This document shows, piece after piece, positions 35,211 to 45,575 of a DNA stretch of 64,000 nt (the first letter of the stretch is position 1; every line of letters begins with the position of its first letter). Position numbers and translations under genes: made by a program. Under the pieces are notes generated by a model, which did not search any database, had not been told where the DNA came from, and saw only the letters and a program-made list of their open reading frames with translations. Source of the stretch: JAWKWH01 sp965204295 (lineage in GTDB: Bacteria > Pseudomonadota > Alphaproteobacteria > Rhizobiales > Rhizobiaceae); NCBI GenBank assembly GCA_965204295.1, contig OZ241973.1:1674001-1738000 (forward strand), written 5' to 3'.

Positions 35211-36770
35211 CTACTTGCTTCGCCGTCTCGGCCGCATGATCTGTCGCCATTCGACCGCGCCGATCAGAAAAACGATCAGGAAGTAAACCAGGCCACCCAG
35301 GCCAATCAGAGCCGCGACGGCGGCCAATCGAACGAGAAAGCTGCCGGATTGAATCCAAGGCTTTACCGGTTCGAGCAGGAAAAAGATCGCCGAACCCATC
35401 ACGGCGGAAGCCAGAACAATCAGCAGGAGATTTCGCGCTGTCGCCGCCGACAATACGAAATATCCGGTGTGCAGAAGCACAGCGGCCAGCAGCAATGCGT
35501 TGAGCCAGGCTGAAATGGATGTGGCGGCGGCGATTGCCACATGACCGTGGACGGGAAACAGAACAAGGCTCAGCACGATGTTGGCCGCAACCTGCACGAA
35601 CGCGAACCACATCGGTGTTTTGGTGTCTTCCCGCGCGAAATAGGACGCCTGAAACACCTTGATCATCACATAGGCCGGCAGGCCCGAGGCGAAGGCGGCC
35701 AGAGCCGTGGATGCGAGCGCGGTCGTCTCTGCGGTAAACGCACCGCGTTCATAGAGTATATTTATGATCGGGGCGGCCATCACAATCAGACCAATGGCGG
35801 CAGGAACTGTCAGGCCGAGCGCGAATTCCGTCGACCGGTTCTGCAGGCGCGCCGCTTCCGCCTGATCTCCCGCCTTCAGCGCCCGTGACAATTCGGGCAG
35901 CAACACGACGCCGACGGCGACGCCGATAACGCCCAAAGGTAGTTGATTGATGCGATCGGCATAGTTCAAAAGCGCGATTGCGCCATCCTGCGCCGATGCG
36001 ATGATCTGGCCGATCATCAAATTGATCTGCGTTGCCCCTCCGGTAAGAACGACCGGTCCCATCAAAACCAGCAGCCGCTTGACTTCGGGCGTCAGCCGAG
36101 GCCACGCCATCGACACGGAAAATCCCTCGCGGCCCACACCCCATACCAAGAAGAACAACTGCAAAATGCCAGAGGCGAACACGCCCCAGGCCAGCCATCG
36201 GCCGATCTCAGACTGGCTGAGACCGTCGGTTAGAGCGAACAACAGAACGGCGATCAGCGCGACATTCAGCAGCACTGGCACGAACGCCGCCAGAAAGTAG
36301 CGGCGCATGGAGTTGAGAATGCCGGAAAGCATCGCCGCCAGCGACATGCAGAGGAGATACGGAAACATGATCCTCGTCATGAACACGGTCAGGTCGAACT
36401 TGTCCGGATTTTCGACAAATCCCGGCGCGATAACCCATTCCACCAGCGCGGGCATGAATATGATCGCCACCGCCGAAAGCACCAGCAGGACCGGAACCAG
36501 CACGGCGAGCACTGCTTCGGCGAATCTTCTTGCCGCCGTCATCCCGCCCCCCTCAAGTTCGCGCGCGAACAGCGGCACGAACGCGGCGTTGAACGCACCC
36601 TCGGCAAGGATGCGGCGAAACAAATTTGGAAAGCGGAAGGCAGCGTAGAACGCATCCGCCACCGGACCGGCGCCGAGTGCGGCCCCGACCAGCGCCTCGC
36701 GGGCGAATCCCAGCACGCGGCTTGCCATTGTCGCACTGCCGACCGACGCAAATTTTGCGATCAGGCTCAT
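35211..36770 (-). CDS. murJ: Lipid II flippase
   Basis: 519 residues from ATG 36770 (MSLIAKFASVGSATMASRVLGFAREALVG), the family start; the upstream in-frame extension overlaps glnD and is basic, so not real. About fourteen membrane helices are present, with the conserved charged GAGPVADAFYAAFRFPNLFRR segment. MurJ flips the peptidoglycan precursor lipid II across the inner membrane and is essential. It is downstream of glnD on the same strand, the usual Rhizobiales order. Confidence 0.93.
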   Translation of the reverse strand: MSLIAKFASVGSATMASRVLGFAREALVGAALGAGPVADAFYAAFRFPNLFRRILAEGAFNAAFVPLFARELEGGGMTAARRFAEAVLAVLVPVLLVLSAVAIIFMPALVEWVIAPGFVENPDKFDLTVFMTRIMFPYLLCMSLAAMLSGILNSMRRYFLAAFVPVLLNVALIAVLLFALTDGLSQSEIGRWLAWGVFASGILQLFFLVWGVGREGFSVSMAWPRLTPEVKRLLVLMGPVVLTGGATQINLMIGQIIASAQDGAIALLNYADRINQLPLGVIGVAVGVVLLPELSRALKAGDQAEAARLQNRSTEFALGLTVPAAIGLIVMAAPIINILYERGAFTAETTALASTALAAFASGLPAYVMIKVFQASYFAREDTKTPMWFAFVQVAANIVLSLVLFPVHGHVAIAAATSISAWLNALLLAAVLLHTGYFVLSAATARNLLLIVLASAVMGSAIFFLLEPVKPWIQSGSFLVRLAAVAALIGLGGLVYFLIVFLIGAVEWRQIMRPRRRSK

Positions 36771-36807
36771 GGCTTGCCGTGACGAAGGCGATTGCGTCCC
36801 GGATCCG

Positions 36808-39636
36808 TCACGTCGTTGAAACCTCCGCCGGCGCTTCGTTTTCCGGAGACCTTTTGTGCGATTGCTCAATCGAACCGTTGCCTTCCAGTATCCTAAGCAA
36901 TCGGCGTTTGATTTTCTTTTGCCTGCCTTCGTCCGCGATCTTGTGGCCGACCAGGTCGGTTACGTAAAACGTATCGATCACCTTTTCGCCAAAGGTCGTT
37001 ATGTGCGCCGAGGCGATGTCGAGCGACAGGTCCGAGATCGCACCCGTTATCGCGGACAGAAGACCGGGCTTGTCCAGCCCCTGCACCTCGATGACCGAGA
37101 ACTTGTGTGACAGCGTGTTGCGAATTTCAGCGCGCGGCTCCACGTCGAACGCAGTTGCCATTTTGCTGGATCGAAGCCGTTTTTCAATCACATCAGGCAA
37201 ATACAATCCGCCCGACAAAACATCCTCGATCATCCGGCAAACTCTCCGTCCGCGCCTGAGTTCGTCCTCATCGCGATCGAATTCGCGATTTATCAAGATT
37301 ATGTCCAGCGCACGGCCGTCGCGGGTGGTGAATATTTGCGCGTCGACGATATCAGCGCCTGCCGCCGAACAGGCTCCGGCGATCACGGACAGAAGGCGCG
37401 GGTGGTCGGCCGCGAGCACCGTTATTTCCGTCACGGCGTGGAATTCACGCGTGCGCACCATCGTGGCCAGCTTTTTTCCCGCTTGATCGACGCCACGGAT
37501 GAATTCGGCATGGCGCACCCGATCTTCGAGACCGACGATCAGCATGTAGTTGGAGTATTGCAGATCACTATAGCGGTTCCGGTCCCTGTCGGACCAGTCA
37601 TTCAGCCTTGCCGCCAATTCGTCACGCGCATATTCGACTCGCTCGGAAGCTTTCTCCTCGGAGAAACCGCCGGACAGCAGCAATTCCGTTTCATAATAGA
37701 GCGCGCGCAGCAACTGGCCTTTCCAGCCGTTCCACACGCCCGGACCAACGCCGCGAATATCGCAGACAGTCAGCACAAGCAGCAACTTCAGCCGTTCAAC
37801 TGATTGAACGATTCCGGCAAAATCCTCAATTGTCTTTCGATCGTTCAGGTCGCGCGATTGCGCGATTATCGACATGGCCAGATGGTGCTCGATCAGCCAC
37901 GCGACCATGTCGGTTTCCTGATTTGAAAGGCCCATATGCGGACAGCGTCTGCGCGCGACTTTCGCTCCCGCGGTTTCATGCTCCTCGGGCAAACCCTTGG
38001 CAATGTCGTGAAACAGAACCGCTACATAGAGAACGTTGCGCCATTTTTTGAGCTGTGGCAGCAGCTTGTGCGACAGCGGATGGATCTTTTCGCCGTCGCC
38101 ACGCTCGATTTTCGACAACACGCCGATGCAACGCAGCAGATGCTCGTCGACGGTATAGTGATGATACATCGAAAATTGCATCATCGCTACGATGCGATCG
38201 AAATCGGGAATCAGCTTTCCGAGCAGACCGGCTTCATTCATGCGGCGCAGATTGAGTTCGGGATTGCGCCCGGAAGTCAGACACTCGAGAAAAAGCCGGT
38301 TGGCCTCTTCGTTGCGGCGCAGGCCGCGGCTCACCAAACCCGCCGAACGGGTCACCAGTTTCAGCGCGTTGGGATGGAGTTCAAATCCGTGCTTGTCGGC
38401 GAGCCAGAACAAGCGCAGCAGATTGACCGGGGCGTCCTCGAAAACCCGGTCATTCACGACATTGATCCGACGATTGTCGACGATGAAACCGGGTGCACCG
38501 CCGAGTTTGCGGCGGCGTCGCGAAAACGTGCGGAACAATCGATTGAAGCCGGGCACGTTTTTCGCTTCCTCAACCTCCAGGACCGTGCAGAAGATGCGGG
38601 TCAGGTCGCCAACCTGCTTGGCGGTCAGAAAATACTGTTTCATGAAACGCTCTACTGCGGAGAGCGCCTTGCCGTCGACAAATCCCATCCGGTCGGCAAT
38701 TTCGCGCTGGATGTCGAAATGCAACCGCTCCTCGGCCTTTCCAGTGAGAAAATGCATGTGACATCGCACCGCCCAGAGGAATTCTTCGGAACGTTTGAAC
38801 AGCGTGTGTTCTTCGGCGGTGAACACGCCTTTTTCGATCAGTTCCTCTCCTGTCTGCACCCGGTAAAAGTATTTGCCGATCCAGAACAGCGTGTGCAGGT
38901 CGCGCAACCCCCCTTTTCCGTCTTTCACATTCGGTTCGACCTTGTATCGGCTTTCGCCCTGTTTCAGATGCCGGTGATCGCGTTCGGTCAGCTTGGCCTG
39001 GACGAATTCCGGACCGGTCCCCGCAACAACCTCCTTGTCAAAGCGCTCGACCATTTCCGTGTGGAGGTCTTCCGCGCCCCAGATGAACCGAGCTTCCAAC
39101 ATTGCGGTGCGGATCGTGATATCGGAGCGGGACAATCGCACACATTCATCGATAGTGCGCGTGGCGTGCCCCACCTTCAGCCGCATGTCCCACAGCGTGT
39201 AGAGCATGTATTCGATGATCTGCTCGCCCCACGGCGTCTGCTTGTATGGCAGCAGAAACAACAGATCGATGTCCGATCCTGGCGCCAGTGTGCCGCGCCC
39301 GTAACCGCCGACGGCGATCACCGCCATGCGTTCGGCGGCCGAAGGGTTGGCGGAACGATAGACGTGGGTGACAGCGAAATCGTAGAGCGCGCGAATCAAC
39401 TCGTCCATGTGGCCGGAAATGCGCGCCGCACACGCCGCGCCGCCGCGGTCCTCCACGAGCAGGGTTTCGGCCAGTTTCCTGCCCCGTTTCAGTTCCGCCT
39501 TGAAAAAATCCAGCGCCGCCGCCCGCACCTCATGGCTAGCGCCGTCGCCGCCATTCCTTTTGACCAGCGCGGAGAGTTCGCGGCGCAGTTCGGCTCCGTC
39601 GATCATCCGGTCGAGATTGAGGGAAACTTTGGCCAT
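36808..39636 (-). CDS. glnD: PII uridylyltransferase / uridylyl-removing enzyme
   Basis: 942-residue bifunctional nitrogen sensor. The nucleotidyltransferase motif VGGYGRGTLAPGSDIDLLFL lies around 110-130, an HD domain (LFHDIAKG) near 520, and two C-terminal ACT domains (ITVLAADHPRLLSVIAGAC and IEVQGLDKPGLLSAITGAI) bind glutamine. It uridylylates PII proteins under nitrogen limitation. Length and domain order are normal and no lesion is seen. Confidence 0.95.
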   Translation of the reverse strand: MAKVSLNLDRMIDGAELRRELSALVKRNGGDGASHEVRAAALDFFKAELKRGRKLAETLLVEDRGGAACAARISGHMDELIRALYDFAVTHVYRSANPSAAERMAVIAVGGYGRGTLAPGSDIDLLFLLPYKQTPWGEQIIEYMLYTLWDMRLKVGHATRTIDECVRLSRSDITIRTAMLEARFIWGAEDLHTEMVERFDKEVVAGTGPEFVQAKLTERDHRHLKQGESRYKVEPNVKDGKGGLRDLHTLFWIGKYFYRVQTGEELIEKGVFTAEEHTLFKRSEEFLWAVRCHMHFLTGKAEERLHFDIQREIADRMGFVDGKALSAVERFMKQYFLTAKQVGDLTRIFCTVLEVEEAKNVPGFNRLFRTFSRRRRKLGGAPGFIVDNRRINVVNDRVFEDAPVNLLRLFWLADKHGFELHPNALKLVTRSAGLVSRGLRRNEEANRLFLECLTSGRNPELNLRRMNEAGLLGKLIPDFDRIVAMMQFSMYHHYTVDEHLLRCIGVLSKIERGDGEKIHPLSHKLLPQLKKWRNVLYVAVLFHDIAKGLPEEHETAGAKVARRRCPHMGLSNQETDMVAWLIEHHLAMSIIAQSRDLNDRKTIEDFAGIVQSVERLKLLLVLTVCDIRGVGPGVWNGWKGQLLRALYYETELLLSGGFSEEKASERVEYARDELAARLNDWSDRDRNRYSDLQYSNYMLIVGLEDRVRHAEFIRGVDQAGKKLATMVRTREFHAVTEITVLAADHPRLLSVIAGACSAAGADIVDAQIFTTRDGRALDIILINREFDRDEDELRRGRRVCRMIEDVLSGGLYLPDVIEKRLRSSKMATAFDVEPRAEIRNTLSHKFSVIEVQGLDKPGLLSAITGAISDLSLDIASAHITTFGEKVIDTFYVTDLVGHKIADEGRQKKIKRRLLRILEGNGSIEQSHKRSPENEAPAEVSTT

Positions 39637-39696
39637 CAGGCGCAGTATAGCGCGATCGTCGCGACATGGGGAGGGATGATCGCACTCGTATCGACA

Positions 39697-42435
39697 TCAG
39701 GAACCATCCCCGACAATTCCCTTCAACCGGTAAAGCGTTTCCAGCGCCTCGCGCGGGGTCATGCTATCGAGATCGAGGCCGATCACGGCCTGTTTCAGTT
39801 CATCGTTCCCGCGCGCCGGGGGCGATTCACGCCTCACCTCTGCGTTGAACAGCGGCAGATCGTCGATCAGCCGTTCCGCCTTGCCGGAAAGTTCGCCCTC
39901 CTCAAGCTGATGCAACACGTGCCGCGCGCGGACCACCACGGATTCCGGCAGACCGGCGAGTTTCGCCACCTGCACGCCGTAGGAACGGTCAGCCGCCCCA
40001 CGGCCTACCTCGTGCAGGAACACGACATCGCCGTCCCATTCCTTGACCCGCATGGTGACATTGGCAAGCCGTTCCAGCTTTTCCGCCAGCGCCGTCAGCT
40101 CGTGAAAATGGGTGGCGAACAGCGTCCGGCAACGGTTTCTCTGGTGCAGATATTCAACCGTTCCCCAGGCGATCGACAATCCGTCGAATGTCGCCGTTCC
40201 GCGTCCGATCTCGTCCAGGATCACCAGCGAACGTTCGGTCGCCTGATTGAGGATCGCGGACGTCTCGACCATCTCGACCATGAAGGTCGAGCGTCCGTGC
40301 GCCAGATCGTCCGAAGCGCCCACACGGGAAAACAGCCGGTCAACAACGCCGATCCGCGCTCTTTTTGCCGGAACATAAGAGCCCATCTGCGCTAGTATCA
40401 CGATCAGCGCGTTCTGCCGCAGAAAGGTGGATTTTCCGCCCATATTCGGCCCTGTCAGCAGCCAGACGGCGCCGTATTCCGCGCCTTCCTCGGGCGAAAG
40501 ATCACAGCTATTGGCGACAAACGGATCACCGGCATCGCGCCTGAGCGCTTGCTCGACCACCGGATGGCGGCCGGCTTCGACGTCAAAGTCGAGGCTGTCG
40601 TCGATTTGCGGGCGGCGCCAATTCTCCGTGTCCGCGAGACGGGCAAGCGCGGTCGCGACATCGAGCACGGCAAGCGCATTCGCGCCGTCGCGGATTGCTT
40701 GCGTCTCATCGACCGCCTCGCCTGTCAACCGCGAAAAGATCTCAAGTTCGATTTCCAACGCGCGGCCGGCGGCATTGGCTATTCTTGTCTCCAATTCAGA
40801 CAGTTCGGTGGTGGTGAACCGCATGGCGTTCGCCATGGTTTGGCGATGGATGAATCGCGATTTCGCTTCGTTGGCCCCGGTCATCGCCGCCTGATGGCTG
40901 GAGGTGACCTCGATGTAATAGCCAAGCACGTTGTTGTGCTTGATTTTCAGCGACTTGATACCGGTTTCTTCGGCCAGTTCGGCCTGCATTCGCGCGATTA
41001 TGCGCCGCGATTGGTCACGAAGGCCGCGCATCTCGTCCAGTTCGCCATGATAGCCCTCGCGCACGAAGCCGCCCTCGCGTTTCAACAGCGGCAATTCATC
41101 CGCAAGCGCGCTGGCGAGATGGCGGGCCAGTTCCGGCGGCAGGACGTCAAGCGCTTGGCGCGCCCGGTCCGGTTCCGCGGGAAGTTCGTTTCCGCCCAAA
41201 AGATCGGCCACCTCCCGACCGACCGCCAGCCCGGCGGCGATGGCGCCCAGATCGCGGGGTCCGCCGCGACCGAGAGCAAGGCGTGACAATGCGCGCGGCA
41301 TGTCGGGTGCGCGTTTGAGCCGTTTACGAATGCTGTCACAAAGGTCGGGTTCCGCCAAAGCATGAGCGATTGAATCATGACGCTCGCGGATTAGTTTCGG
41401 ATCGGTCAGCGGCGCCGTCAACCGGTCCGACAACAGCCGTGCGCCGCCGCCGGTCACCGTGCGGTCGATGACCTTGAGCAGGCTGCCGTCGCGTTTGCCG
41501 GCGAGCGTCCGCATCAGTTCCAGATTGGCCCTGGTCGCCGGATCTATGAACAGCGTTGCCGCGCCATCCTCGCGTATCGGACGATCAAGCTCCGGCCGTT
41601 CTTCCTTCTGTGTCTTCTCGACATAGGCGATGATGCCCGATATCGCCGCCAATTCCGCGCGTGAAAAATCACCGAATCCGTCCGGAGTCGCCACACCAAA
41701 GTGGCGCTTGATGCGGTTTTCCGCCGTGCCCGAGTCGAACAGGCTCGGCGGCTGGGGCATGATCGACCGTCCCGCCAGATCGAGCACCGGTTTTATGAGT
41801 TCTTCCTGGAGCAACGGTTCCGGTATGATCAATTCGCGCGGTTCGACCCGCATGATGTCGGTGATCAACCGGTCCGGATTGCTGGAAGCGACGCGAAACG
41901 CGCCGGTCGACATTTCGATCCAGGCGAGCGCCAGCGCGTTGGCGCCATCGGCCTTCACCCGCCCGAGTGCCATCAGAAAATTCGATCGCGACGGCGCCAG
42001 CAGCTTGTCCTCGGTGATGGTGCCCGGCGTGACCAGCCGCACGACATCGCGGCGGACAACGGCTTTGGAACCTCGCTTCTTGGCTTCGTCCGGGTGCTCA
42101 ATCTGTTCGCAAACCGCGACTCTGTGGCCGAATGCGATCAGCTTTTGCAAATAATCGTCAGCCGCATGCACCGGCACGCCGCACATCGGAATATCGTGGT
42201 CGAGATGCTTTCCCCGTTTGGTAAGCGTGATGCCAAGCGCCCGTGAGGCTGTTTCGGCGTCTTCGAAGAACAATTCATAAAAATCGCCCATACGATAGAA
42301 CAGCAGGCAGTCCGGGTTGGCGAGCTTAATCTCGATATACTGTTCCATCATCGGCGTTGCCGCAGCCAGGCTTTCCGGCGTGGCGAGGTTGGCCGTGGAC
42401 AGTCGTTCCGGCGACATGGGCGTCTCGTTGTTCAA
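39697..42435 (-). CDS. mutS: DNA mismatch repair protein MutS
   Basis: 912 residues. The mismatch-binding N-terminal domain has MMEQYIEIKLANPDCLLFYRMGDFYELF with the intercalating Phe-x-Glu. Walker A is LLTGPNMGGKSTFLRQ and Walker B DEIGRGTATFDGLSIAW. The C-terminal dimerisation region is present. It recognises mismatches and starts repair with MutL. The divergent malic enzyme gene lies 121 bases upstream, containing both promoters. Confidence 0.95.
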   Translation of the reverse strand: MNNETPMSPERLSTANLATPESLAAATPMMEQYIEIKLANPDCLLFYRMGDFYELFFEDAETASRALGITLTKRGKHLDHDIPMCGVPVHAADDYLQKLIAFGHRVAVCEQIEHPDEAKKRGSKAVVRRDVVRLVTPGTITEDKLLAPSRSNFLMALGRVKADGANALALAWIEMSTGAFRVASSNPDRLITDIMRVEPRELIIPEPLLQEELIKPVLDLAGRSIMPQPPSLFDSGTAENRIKRHFGVATPDGFGDFSRAELAAISGIIAYVEKTQKEERPELDRPIREDGAATLFIDPATRANLELMRTLAGKRDGSLLKVIDRTVTGGGARLLSDRLTAPLTDPKLIRERHDSIAHALAEPDLCDSIRKRLKRAPDMPRALSRLALGRGGPRDLGAIAAGLAVGREVADLLGGNELPAEPDRARQALDVLPPELARHLASALADELPLLKREGGFVREGYHGELDEMRGLRDQSRRIIARMQAELAEETGIKSLKIKHNNVLGYYIEVTSSHQAAMTGANEAKSRFIHRQTMANAMRFTTTELSELETRIANAAGRALEIELEIFSRLTGEAVDETQAIRDGANALAVLDVATALARLADTENWRRPQIDDSLDFDVEAGRHPVVEQALRRDAGDPFVANSCDLSPEEGAEYGAVWLLTGPNMGGKSTFLRQNALIVILAQMGSYVPAKRARIGVVDRLFSRVGASDDLAHGRSTFMVEMVETSAILNQATERSLVILDEIGRGTATFDGLSIAWGTVEYLHQRNRCRTLFATHFHELTALAEKLERLANVTMRVKEWDGDVVFLHEVGRGAADRSYGVQVAKLAGLPESVVVRARHVLHQLEEGELSGKAERLIDDLPLFNAEVRRESPPARGNDELKQAVIGLDLDSMTPREALETLYRLKGIVGDGS

Positions 42436-42556
42436 CCGTTGTTCCTGAAAACTGTTTTAACCGAAAAGCGGTTTGGCTCTTTTACTGCGTCAAGTATAGC
42501 CTTACAAACCATGCTCCACAGGCGAGCGGACGTAAAGCGGGGTTTTGAGCAGCGTA

Positions 42557-44842
42557 ATGCCGACAGCAGACAAATCGGACCGGAGCGGCCCTTTGGTCAG
42601 CGACGCCGAAGCGCTTGAATTTCACGCTTCCGGCCGTCCGGGAAAACTGGAAATCAATCCAACCAAGCCGATGGCGACTCAGCGCGACCTGTCGCTGGCG
42701 TATTCGCCCGGCGTGGCCGCGCCGGTCAACGCGATCGCGGAGGATCCGTCACGCGCCTTCGATTACACCACCAAGGGCAACATGGTCGCCGTCATTTCCA
42801 ACGGCTCGGCCATTCTCGGCCTCGGCAATCTCGGCGCCCTGGCGTCGAAACCGGTGATGGAAGGCAAGGCGGTGCTGTTCAAGCGGTTTGCCGATGTCGA
42901 TTCGGTTGATCTGGAAGTCGACACCGGCAACATTGACGAATTCATCAACTGCGTTCGCTATCTCGGGCCGTCCTTCGGCGGCATCAATCTGGAGGATATC
43001 AAGGCGCCGGACTGTTTCATCATCGAGCAGCGCCTGCGCGAACTTATGGACATTCCGGTCTTCCATGACGACCAGCACGGTACGGCAATTATCGCGGCCG
43101 CCGGGCTGATCAACGCGCTGCACCTGACGGGCCGCGACATGAAGGACGCCAGGCTCGTCGTCAACGGCGCCGGAGCGGCGGCGATCGCGTGTGTCGAATT
43201 GGTAAAGGCCATGGGTTTCGCGCCGGCGAATGTCACGCTCTGCGACACCAAGGGCGTGATCCACCAGGGCCGCCAGGAGGGCATGAACCAATGGAAATCG
43301 GCCCATGCGGTTAAATCCGACGCCCGCACGCTGGCCGACGCGGTGGAGGGCGCCAATGTCTTCTTCGGCCTGTCCGCCAAGGGCGCGCTCACGCGGTCGA
43401 TGGTCGGGTCCATGGCCGAGAATCCGATCATCTTCGCCATGGCCAATCCCGATCCCGAAATCACACCCGAGGAGGTGGCCGAAATTCGCGACGACGCCAT
43501 CATGGCGACCGGACGCTCCGACTATGCCAATCAGGTCAATAATGTTCTGGGCTTTCCCTACATTTTCCGCGGCGCGCTCGACGTCCGCGCTTCCGCCATC
43601 AACGACGATATGAAGGTGGCCGCGGCCGAAGCTCTGGCCGCACTTGCACGCGCCGACGTGCCCGACGATGTCGCCGCCGCCTATCGCGGCAGCAGGCCGA
43701 AATTCGGTCCGGGCTACATCATCCCCGTACCGTTCGACCCGCGTCTGATCTCGGCCATTCCCGTCGCCGTCGCCAGGGCTGCGATGGATTCGGGCGTCGC
43801 CCGCAAGCCGATCCTCAATCTCGAGGCCTACGCACGGGAACTCGCGGGCCGCCGCGACCCGATCGCCTCCACACTGCAACGCATCTACGATCGCGTGCGC
43901 CGCCAGCCGAAGCGCATCGTCTTCGCCGAGGGCGAAGAGGAGCAGGTCATGCGCGCCGCCGTCTCCTATGTGAACCAGAAACTCGGCACCGCCATACTGC
44001 TTGGCCGCGAGGACCAGATGCGCGACATGGCGCGCGCCGCCGGCGTCGACATCGCCAAGCCCGGCATCGAACTGATCAATGCGCGGCTTTCCGGGCGCAA
44101 TCAGGCCTATGCCGACTATCTGTATGAGCGTCTGCAGCGCAGCGGTTTTCTGTTCCGCGATTGCCAGCGCCTGATCAACAACGACCGCAATCATTTCGCC
44201 GCCTGCATGGTGGCGCTCGGTGACGCGGACGGTGTCGTGACCGGGGTGACGCGCAATTATTCCACCGTTCTCGACGATGTGCGCCGCACCATCGACGCCA
44301 AACCCGGCCACCGGGTCATCGGTGTGTCGCTGGCGCTGTGCCGGGGGCGCACGGTTCTGGTCGCCGACACCGCCGTGCACGACATGCCCGACGCGCTTGA
44401 GCTTGCGGATATTGCCGAAGAGGCCGCCGGCATGGCGCGGCGCATGGGGTATGAGCCGCGCGTGGCGATGCTGGCCTATTCGACATTCGGCCATCCGCCC
44501 GGCGAGCGTTCCGAGCGGGTGCAGGAAGCGGTAAAGATTTTGAACCGGCGCCGGGTCGATTTCGAGTTCGATGGCGAAATGGCCGCCGACGTCGCACTCA
44601 ATGCGACGCTGATGGAGCGCTATCCCTTTATCGGCCTGTCGGGCCCGGCCAACGTGCTGGTCATGCCGGCTTTCCACTCCGCCTCGATCTCGACGAAAAT
44701 GCTGCAGGAACTGGGCGGTTCCACCGTCATCGGCCCGCTGCTGGTCGGTTTGAACAAATCGGTGCAGATCGTGCCCCTCAACGCCAGGGACAGCGACATC
44801 GTCAACATGGCGGCCATCGCGGCGTATAATGCGGCCGCATGA
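42557..44842 (+). CDS. maeB: Malic enzyme with C-terminal phosphotransacetylase-like domain
   Basis: 761 residues from ATG 42557; a TTG four codons upstream is possible. The malic enzyme core has YSPGVAAPVNAI, the metal-binding EDIKAPDCF and HDDQHGTA, and the NAD(P) motif VVNGAGAAAIACVEL. From about residue 440 comes a phosphotransacetylase-like domain (VFAEGEEEQVMRAAV ... LLVGLNKSVQIV) that regulates rather than catalyses. It decarboxylates malate to pyruvate, giving NAD(P)H. Rhizobia carry both Dme and Tme forms; the cofactor is not clear from sequence. With pckA broken in this window, this enzyme plus pyruvate phosphate dikinase would be the likely path from C4 acids to PEP. Confidence 0.9.
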   Translation: MPTADKSDRSGPLVSDAEALEFHASGRPGKLEINPTKPMATQRDLSLAYSPGVAAPVNAIAEDPSRAFDYTTKGNMVAVISNGSAILGLGNLGALASKPVMEGKAVLFKRFADVDSVDLEVDTGNIDEFINCVRYLGPSFGGINLEDIKAPDCFIIEQRLRELMDIPVFHDDQHGTAIIAAAGLINALHLTGRDMKDARLVVNGAGAAAIACVELVKAMGFAPANVTLCDTKGVIHQGRQEGMNQWKSAHAVKSDARTLADAVEGANVFFGLSAKGALTRSMVGSMAENPIIFAMANPDPEITPEEVAEIRDDAIMATGRSDYANQVNNVLGFPYIFRGALDVRASAINDDMKVAAAEALAALARADVPDDVAAAYRGSRPKFGPGYIIPVPFDPRLISAIPVAVARAAMDSGVARKPILNLEAYARELAGRRDPIASTLQRIYDRVRRQPKRIVFAEGEEEQVMRAAVSYVNQKLGTAILLGREDQMRDMARAAGVDIAKPGIELINARLSGRNQAYADYLYERLQRSGFLFRDCQRLINNDRNHFAACMVALGDADGVVTGVTRNYSTVLDDVRRTIDAKPGHRVIGVSLALCRGRTVLVADTAVHDMPDALELADIAEEAAGMARRMGYEPRVAMLAYSTFGHPPGERSERVQEAVKILNRRRVDFEFDGEMAADVALNATLMERYPFIGLSGPANVLVMPAFHSASISTKMLQELGGSTVIGPLLVGLNKSVQIVPLNARDSDIVNMAAIAAYNAAA

Positions 44843-45152
44843 TTGGACGCGGCCTCCCCGTCGAGGCGCACAAGCGGTCGGATTCATCAATATGTGCGAT
44901 ATTCCGCCAAGAATCATGCTGTCTGTTTCCGCGGCGACAGGCATTGAAGATTGACATGACGGGAAAGGCGTCCGAAAAGAACGGTCCCGGCGGGCCGGTT
45001 TGGAATCTGTCCGCGGTTCACATCGGATATGAATGCCGCCGCGTCGAAAACGGCGCTTCGCCGATCGGGTATGAGAACGGCTGTTTTAAATTGATGCGGG
45101 AAGTTGAGTGGATAATCGAGGGGATTTTTGACCGGCCCCGATTCCCGACCGC
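44843..45152. other. Region after maeB without a convincing gene
   Basis: A 105-codon frame starts on the maeB stop (ATG 44839) and runs to 45156. It has no recognisable motif, many Cys and Arg, and unusual composition, so it is probably not real. No terminator hairpin with a T-run is evident. Confidence 0.35.
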
Positions 45153-45485
45153 ATGACAGGAGGCGACAAATTGGTTGATCAAACAGATAAAATCGGCATC
45201 CGGGACGAAAAGGAGTCATTCCGCGGCGCGGCACCCCTTGCGAACAAGTTTCGCATTCACGACACCGGAAGCAATATCCGGTTGTCATTCATGGAGGGGA
45301 GCGCCGATGGCGAACTGGTGGAGTTCCGCGCGGCGGTTTCCCTGTCGCATTCGGATTTTCTCGATCTTGTCACAATTCTCACAGCCGCCGCCGGGAACCT
45401 GGAAAAACAGCGGCACCCGTCCCGGTCGATGTTTCCGGGCGGGGCTGAACCCCCATTCGGCCGGCGGCGGAACCCTTTGGGGTGA
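45153..45485 (+). CDS. Hypothetical protein
   Basis: 110 residues. The central part (ANKFRIHDTGSNIRLSFMEG ... SLSHSDFLDLVTILTAAAGNLEKQ) looks like a small folded domain of a few strands and an amphipathic helix. The C-terminal 20 residues are Pro/Arg-rich and may be a read-on tail. No family was recognised. It begins the accessory patch between maeB and hslU. A 6-bp hairpin TGCGCC-GGTT-GGCGCA (45486-45501) lies directly after its end, without a T-run. Confidence 0.5.
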   Translation: MTGGDKLVDQTDKIGIRDEKESFRGAAPLANKFRIHDTGSNIRLSFMEGSADGELVEFRAAVSLSHSDFLDLVTILTAAAGNLEKQRHPSRSMFPGGAEPPFGRRRNPLG

Positions 45486-45575
45486 TGCGCCGGTTGGCGC
45501 AGGTGAAGAAAGGATGCCGGTTGCGGTGAACGGGTCCCCGGCGACCGCTCAGGAAGTCCGTTGGAAGGATATGCA

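Noticed and set aside
37936..40395. 819-codon plus-strand frame antisense to glnD and mutS
   Set aside because: It runs across two well-supported minus-strand genes and the gap between them, has no family motif and reflects high-GC codon bias on the opposite strand.
42749..44944. 731-codon minus-strand frame antisense to the malic enzyme
   Set aside because: It mirrors the maeB codons, is rich in Arg, His and Gly, and has no domain; maeB is clearly real.
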